43,726 nt of DNA from Thermosynechococcaceae cyanobacterium MS004 (GTDB lineage: Bacteria; Cyanobacteriota; Cyanobacteriia; Thermosynechococcales; Thermosynechococcaceae). Of the stretch, positions 16,126 to 25,131 are shown piece after piece. The notes beneath the pieces are model-generated. The model did not search any database, had not been told where the DNA came from, and saw only the letters and a list, made by a program, of their open reading frames with translations. Both the position numbers and the translations under genes were made by a program. Location of the stretch: contig JAKRSB010000016.1 in NCBI GenBank assembly GCA_022402525.1, positions 1 through 43,726 of the forward strand. Reading direction: 5' to 3'. Position 1 is the first letter of the stretch, and each line of letters begins with the position of its first letter.

Positions 16126-16728
16126 ATGCCCTCTACACTTCCTCAACTGCTCTCTTTTGAAGATTTTTTGAGCCAGTACGGAGATGACTCCCGTTATGAA
16201 TTGATTGATGGAGCATTGCGTGACATGGAGCCAACCGGGCCACATGAATCAACGGCGGGGAAGCTGGCTGGAAGGCTGTTTGTTGAAATTTTGCGTTTGA
16301 ATTTACCGTGGACGATTCCAAAGAATTGCTTGATTCGCTCGCCAGAGAATGAGACAACGGCACTACGCCCGGATGTAATTGTGCTAGATGAAGCTGATTT
16401 GGCTGAGGAACCGCTGTGGGCAAGACAGCCAATTTTAAGCAGTGGCAGAGCAGTTCGGTTGGTCGCAGAGGTGGTCAGTACCAATTGGCAAGATGATTAT
16501 GCTCGTAAAGTAGAAGAGTATGCACTGCTAGGCATTCCTGAATACTGGATTATCGATTTTCGAGGGTTGGGTGGAGTTGCTTTTATTGGCAAGCCGAAAC
16601 AACCGACGTTTACAGTTTGTCAGCTCAATAATGGCGAATACCGTCAGCAACAGTATCGACTAGGGGAAGCGATCGCCTCAGCGGTATTACCTGATTTACA
16701 TCTACGATTAGACGACATTATGCCTTGA
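16126..16728 (+). CDS. Uma2-family (DUF820) PD-(D/E)XK protein
   Basis: A second, only distantly similar Uma2 protein of 200 residues. It has the family opening LLSFEDFLSQYGDDSRYELIDG, the helix TGPHESTAGKLAGRL, LRPDVIVLDE with the central Asp, and RLVAEVVSTNWQDDYARKVEEYALLGIPEYWIID with the Glu and Lys of the nuclease core. The full domain is present. Upstream is the decayed tail at 16041. Downstream the convergent ABC ATPase marks the end of the island. Function is undefined for the family. Confidence 0.85.
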   Translation: MPSTLPQLLSFEDFLSQYGDDSRYELIDGALRDMEPTGPHESTAGKLAGRLFVEILRLNLPWTIPKNCLIRSPENETTALRPDVIVLDEADLAEEPLWARQPILSSGRAVRLVAEVVSTNWQDDYARKVEEYALLGIPEYWIIDFRGLGGVAFIGKPKQPTFTVCQLNNGEYRQQQYRLGEAIASAVLPDLHLRLDDIMP

Positions 16729-16744
16729 TGCTTGATATTTTCTA

Positions 16745-16935
16745 CTACTGATCTAACTGGGAAGTTGCATTGCGAATGAGGCGATATAGACGCATGTACA
16801 GCTCATCGCAATGCAGCGCCACCTTGCTCAACACTGTGCTGAACTCAGTGGACATCGCCTCCTCTGGCGCAAAGATGCCGATCCTTACCGCATCAAAATC
16901 CTCCGTTCTGCTCAACGACGGCGGATGAGCCCCTA
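16745..16935 (-). pseudogene. Possible 3' fragment of an unidentified gene
   Basis: A minus-strand reading frame gives SLSRTEDFDAVRIGIFAPEE and then a helical stretch to a stop at 16745. Composition looks protein-like, but I recognise no family, and no start is present before it merges with the end of the ABC ATPase gene. It could also be chance. Confidence 0.25.
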
Positions 16936-16994
16936 GAGAAGGATGCCAAGAGGGATGCCACAATACGCAACGCTGAAAACCTATGGCGCTTTCA

Positions 16995-18233
16995 TCAAAC
17001 GGCGATCGCAGCGCCGCTGTCTGCTTCAAACAAGTGAATGTGTTGGGGGTCAATCTCTAGCCAGAGCTTGTCGTTGTGCTGAACGATCTGCTGCGGATCA
17101 ATCCGTACCTGAAGGAGCATGGACATCCCTTTCTCCGCTTCAAAAGTACAGGAAAGGCAGGTTTCATGGCCCAGCGCCTCCACCAAGGCAACCTGAACGG
17201 GTAGGCTCTGGGGGCTATCTGAAGTAAGGCTTAGGTGCTCTGGCCGGATGCCGAGGGTGATGGATCTTCCCACCAAGGGTGCGAGGGTGTTTCCCCAAGT
17301 ATCAGGGAGGGTTAGGGTAAAGTGCGGGTGATAGAGATGCTGATTGTCTTTGACCTGCACGTCAATAAAGTTCATGGGGGGTGATCCAATGAACTCGGCC
17401 ACAAAGCGATTGGCAGGACGCTGATAGAGCTCTAGGGGTGCCGCAATTTGCTGAATCACGCCGCCATTGAGAACCGCAATGCGATCGCCCATGGTCATGG
17501 CTTCCGTTTGGTCGTGGGTGACATAGATCGTGGTGGTGCCAAGCTGCCGCTGGAGCTGCACAATTTGGGCGCGGGTCTGAGCGCGAAGCTTGGCGTCTAG
17601 GTTGGATAGCGGCTCGTCCATCAAAAACACTTGAGGGTCACGCGCCATCGCCCGACCGAGTGCCACCCGCTGCTTCTGACCGCCGGAAAGCTGCTTGGGA
17701 TAGCGCTGGAGCAAGTCGCCTAGCTCCAGCATCTGAGCCACCTGCTCCACCTGCTGCGCGATCGCTGACTTTGCCATCCGGGTGCGGCGGAGCCCAAAGG
17801 CGAGGTTGTTGTAGACCGTCATGTGGGGGTACAGCGCGTAGCTCTGAAACACCATTGCAATATCGCGCGCTTTGGGCGGCAGGTCATTCACGCAGCGATC
17901 GCCCACCACAATATTGCCCAGGGTTGGCTCTTCTAGCCCTGCAATGAGCCGCAGCAGCGTACTTTTGCCGCAGCCCGAAGGCCCCACCAGTACCATAAAC
18001 TCACCATCGGCGATCGCCAGATTAATGTGTTTCAGAATATCAACCTGACCCATTTGGGCAACTTGACCCGTCTGGGCAACCTGACCCGTTTGGGCCTTGC
18101 CTACCTTCGCCAAGGACGGTGCAACGGTGGCAGACGGCGCGGCAACCGCCAGACGCTGGGATGACTCCTGGGGCGATCGCCCCTGACGGGCTGGAAAACT
18201 TTTGCAGATATCCTCTAAGACAACCTGAGCCAC
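16995..18233 (-). CDS. ugpC: ABC transporter ATP-binding protein, UgpC/MalK type
   Basis: A 412-residue ATPase of the carbohydrate/glycerol-3-phosphate importer class. Walker A is GPSGCGKST (about 88-96), the Q-loop is FQSYALYPHMTV, the signature is LSGGQKQRVALGRAMA, Walker B is VFLMDEPLSNLD, and the H-loop is VTHDQTEAMT. A TOBE/regulatory domain (about 290-405) has GIRPEHLSL. Between the first strand (VVLEDICKSFP) and DILKHINLAIADGEF there is an insertion of about 45 residues not seen in typical members. Part of it is three copies of an AQ(T/M)GQV unit encoded by an 18-bp tandem repeat. The start is GTG at 18233. No permease or binding protein is adjacent, so it may serve several importers, as MsmK-type ATPases do. 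Confidence 0.88.
   Translation of the reverse strand: MAQVVLEDICKSFPARQGRSPQESSQRLAVAAPSATVAPSLAKVGKAQTGQVAQTGQVAQMGQVDILKHINLAIADGEFMVLVGPSGCGKSTLLRLIAGLEEPTLGNIVVGDRCVNDLPPKARDIAMVFQSYALYPHMTVYNNLAFGLRRTRMAKSAIAQQVEQVAQMLELGDLLQRYPKQLSGGQKQRVALGRAMARDPQVFLMDEPLSNLDAKLRAQTRAQIVQLQRQLGTTTIYVTHDQTEAMTMGDRIAVLNGGVIQQIAAPLELYQRPANRFVAEFIGSPPMNFIDVQVKDNQHLYHPHFTLTLPDTWGNTLAPLVGRSITLGIRPEHLSLTSDSPQSLPVQVALVEALGHETCLSCTFEAEKGMSMLLQVRIDPQQIVQHNDKLWLEIDPQHIHLFEADSGAAIAV
18045..18100. repeat. 18-bp in-frame tandem repeat inside the ABC ATPase gene
   Basis: Three copies of an 18-bp unit encode repeated AQ(T/M)GQV near the N-terminus. The reading frame is kept. Confidence 0.75.
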
Positions 18234-18309
18234 GGTAGTGCCGATATAGTGCTTGCACTGCCCATTGTGCCACTAGATTGCCCCATTCCCCTATTCCCTG
18301 GATGACGCT

Positions 18310-19338
18310 TCAAAAGGCGCTGATGCGGCCATCTGCCAAAATCGTTTCAGAAAAAATAACCTTCACCATCACCGCCCCGCTTAACTCAGACCCCAGCAAA
18401 TTAGCGTGGCTCAGATTTGCGTAGGAGAGATTGGCGCGAGCCAAGTAGGCTTTAATCAGCAGACAGTCTGCCAGCACTGCCGACTGAAAACAGGTGCGGC
18501 TAAGGTCGGCACGGTTCAGATTTGCGGCACTCAGGTCTGCTTCACGAAAGCTGGCTGACTTAAGCACTGCTTCCGTCATAACAGCGGCGCTCAGATTGGC
18601 TTTGTCACAATTTGCCTTATTTAAGGTAGCGCGCTCTAGCTTGGCATTGCGCAGATTGGCCTGGGCAAAGTTAATGCCCGATGCATCCACATCCGAAAGT
18701 ACCGCATTCTGTAAGTTGGCATTGGCTAGATTTGCCCCCCTCAAAGACGCACCTCGAAGGTTGGCATGGGCAAGGTTCGCTCTTTTTAAGCTCACGCGGT
18801 CTAGGTTCGCTCCTTTCAAGTTGGCACCCTTAAGATCCACATCATCTAAGGTTGCACCCTGAAGCATAGCGCTGTCGGCTAAGGTTTCCTCCCGCAGATT
18901 TGCGCCCCTCATGCAGGCTCCGGTCAGGTTGGCATTGCAGAGGTTGACGGCTCTGAGGTCGCCATCAATCAAATTGGCATCGCTGAGATCCGCAAGGCCG
19001 AGGTCTGCCCCAAACAGGACAGCACCCTGTAACGAAGCCCCATGCAGACTAGCATCCCGTAGATTAGCTTGACTCAAGTTGGCTTGGTTTAGGGTTGCGC
19101 CGTTGAACTGAGCAAAAGTCAGGTTGCAGCTCCGAAAGTTGGCGCGGTTGAGATAGGCGAAGGAGAAATTAGTGCCGGATAAGTTGGCATGGGAAAAGTC
19201 TGCCCCAATTAAATCGGCTCCGCTCAGGTCAAAGTTCCGCAGTGATAGCGCATGAAAGTTCGTTACGCCACTTTCATACAGGTCGAGCAGCATCTGGGCA
19301 TTACTGATGCTCTGGGGGGCGGGAGTCGGGGGCTTCAT
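18310..19338 (-). CDS. Pentapeptide-repeat protein
   Basis: A 342-residue protein made almost entirely of A(D/N)LXX pentapeptide repeats from about residue 35 to 330. This should form a right-handed quadrilateral beta helix. The first 35 residues contain a short helix (ISNAQMLLDLYESGVTNF) of the sort that caps such helices, and the end (VIFSETILADGRISAF) is not repetitive. No signal peptide or enzymatic domain is visible. Such proteins are abundant in cyanobacteria, and most have no known role. It lies between the ABC ATPase and an unknown gene, all on the minus strand. Confidence 0.9.
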   Translation of the reverse strand: MKPPTPAPQSISNAQMLLDLYESGVTNFHALSLRNFDLSGADLIGADFSHANLSGTNFSFAYLNRANFRSCNLTFAQFNGATLNQANLSQANLRDASLHGASLQGAVLFGADLGLADLSDANLIDGDLRAVNLCNANLTGACMRGANLREETLADSAMLQGATLDDVDLKGANLKGANLDRVSLKRANLAHANLRGASLRGANLANANLQNAVLSDVDASGINFAQANLRNAKLERATLNKANCDKANLSAAVMTEAVLKSASFREADLSAANLNRADLSRTCFQSAVLADCLLIKAYLARANLSYANLSHANLLGSELSGAVMVKVIFSETILADGRISAF

Positions 19339-19368
19339 CGTCAGTACAGTTCCAGGTAAGGCGACATA

Positions 19369-20295
19369 CTAGGGCGATCGCAGACGGGTAGATTGGGCGA
19401 TCGCCGCTGCAACCTGTAGCCCCTGATCGAGGCTTGTGATCTGGGAGGCTTGGTCAAAGAGCTTGTCTTCTAGCACCTGCGGGTTAGGGAAGGTTTGAAC
19501 CAGCTCTACGATCCAGGCATCTAAAGACTGGGCTTTTAACTCCAGCCAGTCTTGATAGCGATCAATAAACGGACGGCGCAGAAGCGAGAACATAAGAATT
19601 TTGGCCTTGAGCGGCGGGACTTGCTGCATCAATATGCGCCGCACCTCAAAGCGATCGGCTCCAGAAGGTTTTATCCCAGCAGAGTTGACCCCAGGAGGAT
19701 TTATCCCAGAAGGGTCGGCCACAGGAGGGTTTATCCCAGAATGATCAGCTCTAGCGTGACCAGCAGAATAATCGGCTCCAGAATGGGGTGACGGAGAGGG
19801 CCGAACCGGAACCGAAGCTTGATGCGTCCCAGGCCGATTAATTTGTGAGTTATGTGAGTTATGCGAGTTATGTGATCCATAGGGGCCATGCATCGCAGGC
19901 CAGCTCACCTTTGAAACAGTCGTTGCAAGAACAGCCGAATTATCCTCTGTTTTGCTCCAAAGGCTGTCGGGTAGCAGTTCTCCGTCCCCCTCTCCATAGA
20001 GTGACTGCCCACCTCGAATGATTAACTTGGCAATTTGTTGATACTTTTCGGGCCGACTGAGCTGAGCGGCTGCCTGATATAGCCGATGTTCCAAGTCCCG
20101 CAGGGTGGGCGTGCCTTCAATGAGCTGCTGAAATAAAACCTGAATGGGCCGTTGGTTCAGAATGCCCAAAGAACTTTCCCATTGCCCGGTGACCGTCCAG
20201 TACAGGAGCTTATGGATGCGATCGCCTTCTGACTGCTCACTCAGCCACTGGCTAGCGCTCAAGAGAGATGGAGGTTCAGGAGAGGAGATGATCAA
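19369..20295 (-). CDS. Uncharacterised protein with repetitive linker
   Basis: A 308-residue protein I do not recognise. Residues 1-120 are helical and well ordered in appearance (LLYWTVTGQWESSLGIL, LRDLEHRLYQAAAQLS). Residues about 140-215 are a low-complexity linker containing SHN repeats and a degenerate repeat around (S)GINPP/GIKPSGAD. Residues 215-305 are again helical (EVRRILMQQVPPLKAKIL, FIDRYQDWLELKAQSLDAWI). The linker is encoded by in-frame tandem DNA repeats. The gene ends 30 bp before the pentapeptide gene and follows the FHA gene by about 70 bp in the same direction, so the three may share a transcript. Confidence 0.6.
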   Translation of the reverse strand: MIISSPEPPSLLSASQWLSEQSEGDRIHKLLYWTVTGQWESSLGILNQRPIQVLFQQLIEGTPTLRDLEHRLYQAAAQLSRPEKYQQIAKLIIRGGQSLYGEGDGELLPDSLWSKTEDNSAVLATTVSKVSWPAMHGPYGSHNSHNSHNSQINRPGTHQASVPVRPSPSPHSGADYSAGHARADHSGINPPVADPSGINPPGVNSAGIKPSGADRFEVRRILMQQVPPLKAKILMFSLLRRPFIDRYQDWLELKAQSLDAWIVELVQTFPNPQVLEDKLFDQASQITSLDQGLQVAAAIAQSTRLRSP

Positions 20296-20324
20296 GAGAG
20301 CCTGCCTATTCGGGATGAAAATCT

Positions 20325-20368
20325 CAGCGATTTCGTTTGGGTTTCGTTTGGGTTTAGTTTGGGCTTAA
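20325..20368. repeat. Tandem repeat, TTTCGTTTGGG unit
   Basis: Three to four copies of an 11-12 bp unit lie between the FHA gene and the unknown gene. Confidence 0.6.
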
Positions 20369-20910
20369 TCTACGCCGTTAAACAGCTCCGTTGCCATGGA
20401 GTCATCCTCATCCCAGTTGTCCAGAATCGGCTGATTCATGGTTGGGATAGCCGTTCTTTGCAGCTCTGCGATGATCGTGGCGCGGGGGCTAATGGGCTCT
20501 GTGCGGATGCTTTGATATTCAGGCGTTTGGATTTTGAGGTAGTCAAAATACTTAGCATCGCTGGCAACATTCAGCACTTCGTAGTTAACCCGAATCAAGT
20601 TGCCCAACAGAATTAAGTCCCCTGGATTCAGGTCATGGAACGTACATTCTTTGTTGTTCACACTAAGGCCATTGAGGCTTGGTTTTCCGGTGGCGTTGCC
20701 GTCTAAAATCCGATAGCGATAGCCGCCCTGCTTTGGGTTTGGGAGTCGCAGTAACAGGGCCTGCTGTCTGGAAATGGCTCGGTTTGGAATCACAATTGAG
20801 TTGCGTTTGTCTCTGCCAATGGAATAGGTGGCGGACTTCAGCAAAACTCTGCGCGGTTCAGGCTGGTCGTGGATGACAAGGACGTGACTTTCTAAGGTTT
20901 GATTCTTCAT
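20365..20910 (-). CDS. FHA-domain protein
   Basis: A 181-residue protein with one forkhead-associated domain at about residues 25-105: YSIGRDKRNSIVIPNRAISRQQALLL with the conserved Gly-Arg, Asn and Ser-Arg of the phosphothreonine-binding face. LDGNATGKPSLNGLSVN follows, with the conserved Asn-Gly. The usual His after Ser-Arg is replaced by Gln. C-terminal residues 110-181 are not part of the domain. It should bind phosphothreonine peptides, linking it to a serine/threonine kinase that is not in this window. The unknown gene downstream is a candidate partner. Confidence 0.85.
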   Translation of the reverse strand: MKNQTLESHVLVIHDQPEPRRVLLKSATYSIGRDKRNSIVIPNRAISRQQALLLRLPNPKQGGYRYRILDGNATGKPSLNGLSVNNKECTFHDLNPGDLILLGNLIRVNYEVLNVASDAKYFDYLKIQTPEYQSIRTEPISPRATIIAELQRTAIPTMNQPILDNWDEDDSMATELFNGVD

Positions 20911-20929
20911 AACCGATTACATTTGTCGC

Positions 20930-21047
20930 ATTAGAATTTGTCGCATTAGAATTTGTCCTATTAAATCTAGTCGCATTAAATCTAGTTGCATTAGCTAGTT
21001 GCATTAGATTGTTCGCATTAGATTATTCGCATTAAATCTAGTCGCAG
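20930..21047. repeat. Tandem repeat region, GTCGCATTA(A/G)A unit
   Basis: About eight imperfect copies of a unit near TCTAGTCGCATTAAA fill the start of the 387-bp gap between the GTPase and FHA genes. The rest (21050-21297) contains a GC-rich GGCAGGCCT/AGGCCTGCC-like inverted stretch at about 21168-21200 and no gene. Confidence 0.7.
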
Positions 21048-21297
21048 AGTTTTGCTTGCAGGACAGAGCTGAGTTGAGATTGAACGTGGCTTTGGTTGTG
21101 GAACACTACGGTTCAGGAGACTGTGCTAAAAAACTGGCCCATAAGATTGCCAGCAGTTTTCCCAAAGGCAGGCCTGAAGGCAGGCCTTTGGGCAGGCTCA
21201 AAATCTCGGCCAGAGCGGTTCAATGCTTCTATAAAAAGTCTGCCCAAATTTGTGGGGAATGGAGCGTTAGCGGTGATCTGAATTCTGCTGGCCAATT

Positions 21298-23322
21298 CTA
21301 GGACACAGGCGTCTGGCTCAAGTAAAACCGATAGCGATCGCGCAGATTGTCTAAAGGAAGATTGCCTAAACGCAGATTGTCTAAACGCAGATTGTCGGAA
21401 CGATTGGCCTCAGAGGGCTGCACCCAATATTCTGCTAGGGCATGACCTAAAGCCCAGGTTTCCTGAGAGAGAGAGGCCGATCGCTCTAGCAGTAACGGCC
21501 AAAGAGATAGCACATCAAACTGTAGTGGACTTGCCGCTGGAGATAGCAGCATGTATAGCTCATAGGCCATCTGTAGTTTGCCCAAGACAACCGGAGATTC
21601 TTCAATCGGGAGGCGCTCCGCGAGGACGATGGCCAAGGCGGGCGATCCGGTGAGGAGCGTGGAGAGAAACTTGAGCGCTGGACTTTTGAGGAGTGCGGTT
21701 AACCCTTGGGTCGTAGCGATCTGAAAGGTGTAGTGGTCAATAATTTTGGCAGCGGTCTGGGTGCGGATATCCAGGTCGCGCAGGAATCGACTGATCCGGA
21801 ACTGCTGGGCAGGCTCCAGGGTGTTGAGAATCGCTTGAGCCAAGTCAGAATCTCCCCAGGCGCTTCGGCCTTGGGCGCGATCTTCGGTCACTAAGGGCAG
21901 GAAGATGCCTCCTATCTCCTTCAGTAAGGATTCTCGGTATGCCAAAGCGTCACGGATATTTTTTTCCTTAGGGCGATCGCCATTGCGCCAGTCGTAGGGC
22001 GGCTCCCATTCGCGGAGGGGTCTGAGTTTATCCACCTGAGTCACGACGGTCAGCCGAGGCAGATCAGGAGACTGCCGATGAATTGCGCTCAGCAGGTCTA
22101 AGTCCATCTGGAGGGTAGGGTCGGTGGCGGGAGTGAGAAGTAGCACCACGTCCGCAGCGGCAGCTTTTGCCAAAGTATCTTCCCGATACTGCTCCTCACC
22201 GATTTGCTCAAACCCTGGGGTGTCCCACAGCAGAAGCGTTTCGCCATCCGGGGTTTCAAAGCTGTAGGACTGGATTTCGTCGGTGCTGGGCAGCACATCG
22301 ACCGCCGCCAGCTCTTGGCGAAAGAGCGTATTGATCAGGCTACTTTTACCCGCTCCGGTTCGCCCCACAATCAATAGATTGAGCGGCTGTTGCTCCACTG
22401 CATCCTGGCCAGAGGTTTGAGTAAAAATGTCCCGCAGCGTTTGGGTTTGGGTCTGGGTTTGGGTCTGGGTTTGGGGGGTGGGGGCTAAAGCTGTGGGTGA
22501 GGCCATGCCACGGGAGAGGTTGCTGGAAGCAAGATTACCGGAGACAAGATTACCAGAAGCAAGATTATCAGAAGCAAGACTCCCGCTATAAAGCGCGATC
22601 GCCCTTTCCCCTAAGGCTTTGAGCGTTGCTTCTCGCATCATTTGGCCTAAATTCATGACCAGCGCCTGATTAGCCTGGGTGCTGTAGCCTTGGGTTGTTG
22701 TGCGCGCTAAGGCGACAAAAGGATTTAGCACCCACTGGGCATAGTTCCAGGCTTTGATCGCAAGTCGGGCAGCGGGTTCGAGACGCTGGTAGGTTTCGTA
22801 AGCGTTGACGGCCTGCTCGATGGTGACTTGACCCAGCACAGGAGACAGCTTCTGCATCCACTGTCCCACATCATCTACCGTGCCCCGCAGCAGTCCATAG
22901 GCCTGGGGTACGTAGATATTCAGTAGCGGACGCTTGGACTGAGGCGCATAGACGAGGGCGATCGCCTCCACCAACTGCTGACACCGCTGAAAAAAAAGCG
23001 GCCAGTTCTGCCAGGGTGGCCCATCCTCCCGCGTCGTTTGTAGTAGTGCCTGGATTTTTGCTTCTGCCTGCTGATGCTGAGTGACTTTTGCGGAGTCTCC
23101 CAGATCGGTTGGCAGTTCGGGCGGGAGCGAGATATCTAGGGGGCGAAGCCAGCGCACCAGTAAAAAGCGCCATCCCACAAACACCACCAAAATAACGGCC
23201 CAAATCCAGTTCAGCCCCCAGTCGTGAATTTGTAGCCCCGCTGCCGCCATCAAAAACCCAACCACCGCTGCGATCGGAAGTGCCAAAACAATCCATTGCC
23301 AAGGCTGAAGCCGAATGATCAT
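21298..23322 (-). CDS. Membrane-anchored Era-like GTPase
   Basis: A 674-residue protein. Two membrane segments lie at the N-terminus (about 9-31 and 38-57). A helical region (about 80-245) follows, then a GTPase domain (about 314-500). The nucleotide motifs are G1 GRTGAGKSS (320-328), G3 DTPG (367-370) and G4 TQVDK (428-432). A helical C-terminal domain contains hydrophobic stretches around 540-570. Three low-complexity inserts come from tandem DNA repeats: (L)(A)SGNL units at about 250-270, a TQ repeat at 284-295, and R(L)DNL units near 645-665. Family-level relatives are the cyanobacterial GTPases of the YcjX/DUF697-like or dynamin-like neighbourhood. The physiological role is unknown. Confidence 0.8.
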   Translation of the reverse strand: MIIRLQPWQWIVLALPIAAVVGFLMAAAGLQIHDWGLNWIWAVILVVFVGWRFLLVRWLRPLDISLPPELPTDLGDSAKVTQHQQAEAKIQALLQTTREDGPPWQNWPLFFQRCQQLVEAIALVYAPQSKRPLLNIYVPQAYGLLRGTVDDVGQWMQKLSPVLGQVTIEQAVNAYETYQRLEPAARLAIKAWNYAQWVLNPFVALARTTTQGYSTQANQALVMNLGQMMREATLKALGERAIALYSGSLASDNLASGNLVSGNLASSNLSRGMASPTALAPTPQTQTQTQTQTQTLRDIFTQTSGQDAVEQQPLNLLIVGRTGAGKSSLINTLFRQELAAVDVLPSTDEIQSYSFETPDGETLLLWDTPGFEQIGEEQYREDTLAKAAAADVVLLLTPATDPTLQMDLDLLSAIHRQSPDLPRLTVVTQVDKLRPLREWEPPYDWRNGDRPKEKNIRDALAYRESLLKEIGGIFLPLVTEDRAQGRSAWGDSDLAQAILNTLEPAQQFRISRFLRDLDIRTQTAAKIIDHYTFQIATTQGLTALLKSPALKFLSTLLTGSPALAIVLAERLPIEESPVVLGKLQMAYELYMLLSPAASPLQFDVLSLWPLLLERSASLSQETWALGHALAEYWVQPSEANRSDNLRLDNLRLGNLPLDNLRDRYRFYLSQTPVS
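21345..21400. repeat. 15-bp in-frame tandem repeat at the GTPase 3' end
   Basis: About three to four copies of CAGATTGTCTAAACG encode repeated (R)LDNL units. Confidence 0.7.
22436..22590. repeat. In-frame tandem repeats in the GTPase linker
   Basis: A 12-bp TTTGGGTCTGGG-type array encodes the TQ run. A 15-bp AGATTACCAGAAGCA-type array encodes the SGNL run. Both keep frame. Confidence 0.75.
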
Positions 23323-23324
23323 GG

Positions 23325-23400
23325 GGTTAATGTCACGAGGCTGACGTTATGGGGTTAATGTCATGGGGCTGATATATGGGGCTGATGTTATGGGGCTGAA
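23325..23400. repeat. Tandem repeat, ATGGGGCTGATGTT-type unit
   Basis: About five diverged copies of a 14-16 bp unit lie between the CCG-domain gene and the GTPase gene. Confidence 0.65.
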
Positions 23401-23409
23401 GCAATGCTC

Positions 23410-24348
23410 CTAGGCAATGCCCAGCTTTTGAAGGACAGGCAGAGTGGAGACAATATGACGCTCAAGCCCCAGCGCTTCAGGTTTAAGCCCTAGCGCAAGC
23501 CCCACGAGCTGGGGAAGGTGCAAGATTGGTAGACCCAGCTTGTGCCCCACCACTTTTTCAACCTCCGGCTGCCGCGAATCTAGATTCAGATGGCAGAGGG
23601 GGCAAGGTGTCACAATACAGTCTGCTCCCGCTGTGATCGCCTCTCCAATCCGTCCGCCCGCAATCTTAAAAGACTGCTCCGGGGCATAGCTGGAAATCGG
23701 CCAGCCACAGCACTGGGTGCGGCCTGAGTAGTCAATGGGCGTTGCGCCAACGGTTTCAAAAATCCGCTCCAGAGAAGCCGGATGCACCGGATCGTCAAAG
23801 GGCAGCGTTTTCTGAGCGCGCAGCAGATAGCAGCCATAAAATGCGGCGCACTTTAAACCACTCAGCTTTTGCGTCACCCGTTCTGCCAGTCGCTCAAGGC
23901 CATAGTCTCCCACCAGCGCCCAGAGTAAATGCTTGACTTCCGTGGTGCCCCGATAGGGAGAACAGCCTTGGGCTTGGAGGGCGTCATTGACCTCTGCAAA
24001 ATACTCAGGCTGCTGCGTTTGTGCTTCTTTAAGACGCTCATCTACATGGCCTAATACCCCTTGACAGGTGCTGCAATGGGTCAGCAAAGGTAAATTTAGC
24101 TCCTCGGCCAGCGAAATATTGCGAGCATTTACCGTGTCTTCTAGAAGCTGAGACGTTTCTTTGAAAGTGCCGGAGCCACAGCAGGCCGCTTTTTTAAGCT
24201 CAACGAGTTCAATCCCCAGCGCCTGGGTGAGTGCCTGAGTAGATAGATACAGCTCCCGACAAGCGCCTTGGGCTACACAGCCGGGATAGTAGGCGTAGGT
24301 CAGAACAGCTTTGGGATTTAGAGTTGAAGTGGGCGTCGTAGTGGGCAT
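23410..24348 (-). CDS. HdrB-like CCG-domain iron-sulfur protein
   Basis: A 312-residue protein of the CoB-CoM heterodisulfide reductase subunit B family. Two cysteine-rich CCG modules are intact: ACCGSGTFK (CCG at 56-58) with HCSTC (92-95), and QCCGWPISS with TPCPLCHL. This pattern binds a noncubane [4Fe-4S] cluster. Cyanobacteria are not methanogens, so the true partner is not CoM-CoB. In related systems such subunits accept electrons from succinate dehydrogenase-type or other FeS proteins. No partner subunit is adjacent here. The N-terminal dozen residues are threonine-rich and non-conserved. Confidence 0.85.
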   Translation of the reverse strand: MPTTTPTSTLNPKAVLTYAYYPGCVAQGACRELYLSTQALTQALGIELVELKKAACCGSGTFKETSQLLEDTVNARNISLAEELNLPLLTHCSTCQGVLGHVDERLKEAQTQQPEYFAEVNDALQAQGCSPYRGTTEVKHLLWALVGDYGLERLAERVTQKLSGLKCAAFYGCYLLRAQKTLPFDDPVHPASLERIFETVGATPIDYSGRTQCCGWPISSYAPEQSFKIAGGRIGEAITAGADCIVTPCPLCHLNLDSRQPEVEKVVGHKLGLPILHLPQLVGLALGLKPEALGLERHIVSTLPVLQKLGIA

Positions 24349-24720
24349 GAATGAGCCTAGGCAATGGATATCTAAATCGAGAATCTAGAGCGGCAGACGA
24401 ATCCAGGAAACTTTACCTAAAATCCTAGTGCAGCCTTTTGGGTGTCAGTCATTTTTGGTACAAACATTCAAAGTTGGGAGAAGGGTTGAGGATGCGGCCT
24501 CGCTGCTTTTGACAGATTCACACCCATTGTTTTCACACCCATTGTGTTCAAACCGCTCAACGCTTATGAGCTGGATGTGATGTATCAGAGTGTACTGCTG
24601 ACTCCTGCTGACCCAGCGGTGGGGTAAATCCTCCCCAGGAGAGTGGTAAAGACCGGACTTGTTTTTGGATGATATTTTTTACAATATGAATGTCATACGC
24701 TCTGCTGAAGGGATATTGCG
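24349..24720. other. Intergenic region, 372 bp, no gene seen
   Basis: It contains a duplicated 14-mer near TTCACACCCATTGT at about 24518-24545 and AT-rich DNA just before the DUF4870 gene. A TTGTTT...TACAAT pair at 24659-24685 could be that gene's promoter, although the 15-bp spacing is short. No RNA or protein gene could be supported. Confidence 0.5.
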
Positions 24721-25086
24721 ATGCAAACGACCTACGACCCAGACAAGCGCAAGCTGCTCTCAGGGCTTTCCCACGGCTCAATTTTTTTTAGTCCCTTGTT
24801 TTTGACCATCGGGATTCCGCTCGGAATTTCTTTCCTCTCCGATGATCCTGTGGTGAAAGATAGCGCCAAAGAAGCCATTAACTACCACCTCAATGTCTGG
24901 GTGTACACGGCGATCGCCGGATTTCTGGCCTTTTTCTGGTGGACGATTGTGCTGCTGCCCATAATCTGGATTGCTGGGGCGCTGCTGCTTGTTGTGACCT
25001 GGGTGCTGCCTGCGATCGCCATTCTGAAGTCCTTGAGCGACCCTAGCCAAGTGTTCCGCTATCCCTTTATTTTTCGACTACTGTAG
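24721..25086 (+). CDS. DUF4870 small membrane protein
   Basis: A 121-residue membrane protein of the DUF4870 family. It opens with DKRKLLSGLSHGSIFFSPLFL, and then has the diagnostic segment DDPVVKDSAKEAINYHLNVWVY between the first and second membrane helices. A long hydrophobic hairpin at about 62-102 and the motif AILKSLSDPSQVFRYPFI at the end are typical. Three membrane segments are predicted. The biochemical role of the family is not established. It is a single-gene unit with a strong terminator at 25132-25168. Confidence 0.85.
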   Translation: MQTTYDPDKRKLLSGLSHGSIFFSPLFLTIGIPLGISFLSDDPVVKDSAKEAINYHLNVWVYTAIAGFLAFFWWTIVLLPIIWIAGALLLVVTWVLPAIAILKSLSDPSQVFRYPFIFRLL

Positions 25087-25131
25087 GTTCTCTTGTCCCT
25101 GGCGTGAAACCTGAACCAGTAAACCTAAACC

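Noticed and set aside
12713-16728. Integrated prophage or integrative element
   Set aside because: The tRNA-adjacent position fits, but I see no integrase, no att repeat of the tRNA 3' end and no phage structural gene.
13039-16728. Active anti-phage defence island
   Set aside because: The PLD-helicase is truncated and frameshifted, and the Rpn gene lacks its catalytic half. Only the TA pair and Uma2 genes look intact, so a functioning multi-gene defence system is not supported.
20930-21047. CRISPR array
   Set aside because: The units are short, diverged and directly abutting, without equal-length unique spacers, and no cas genes are near.
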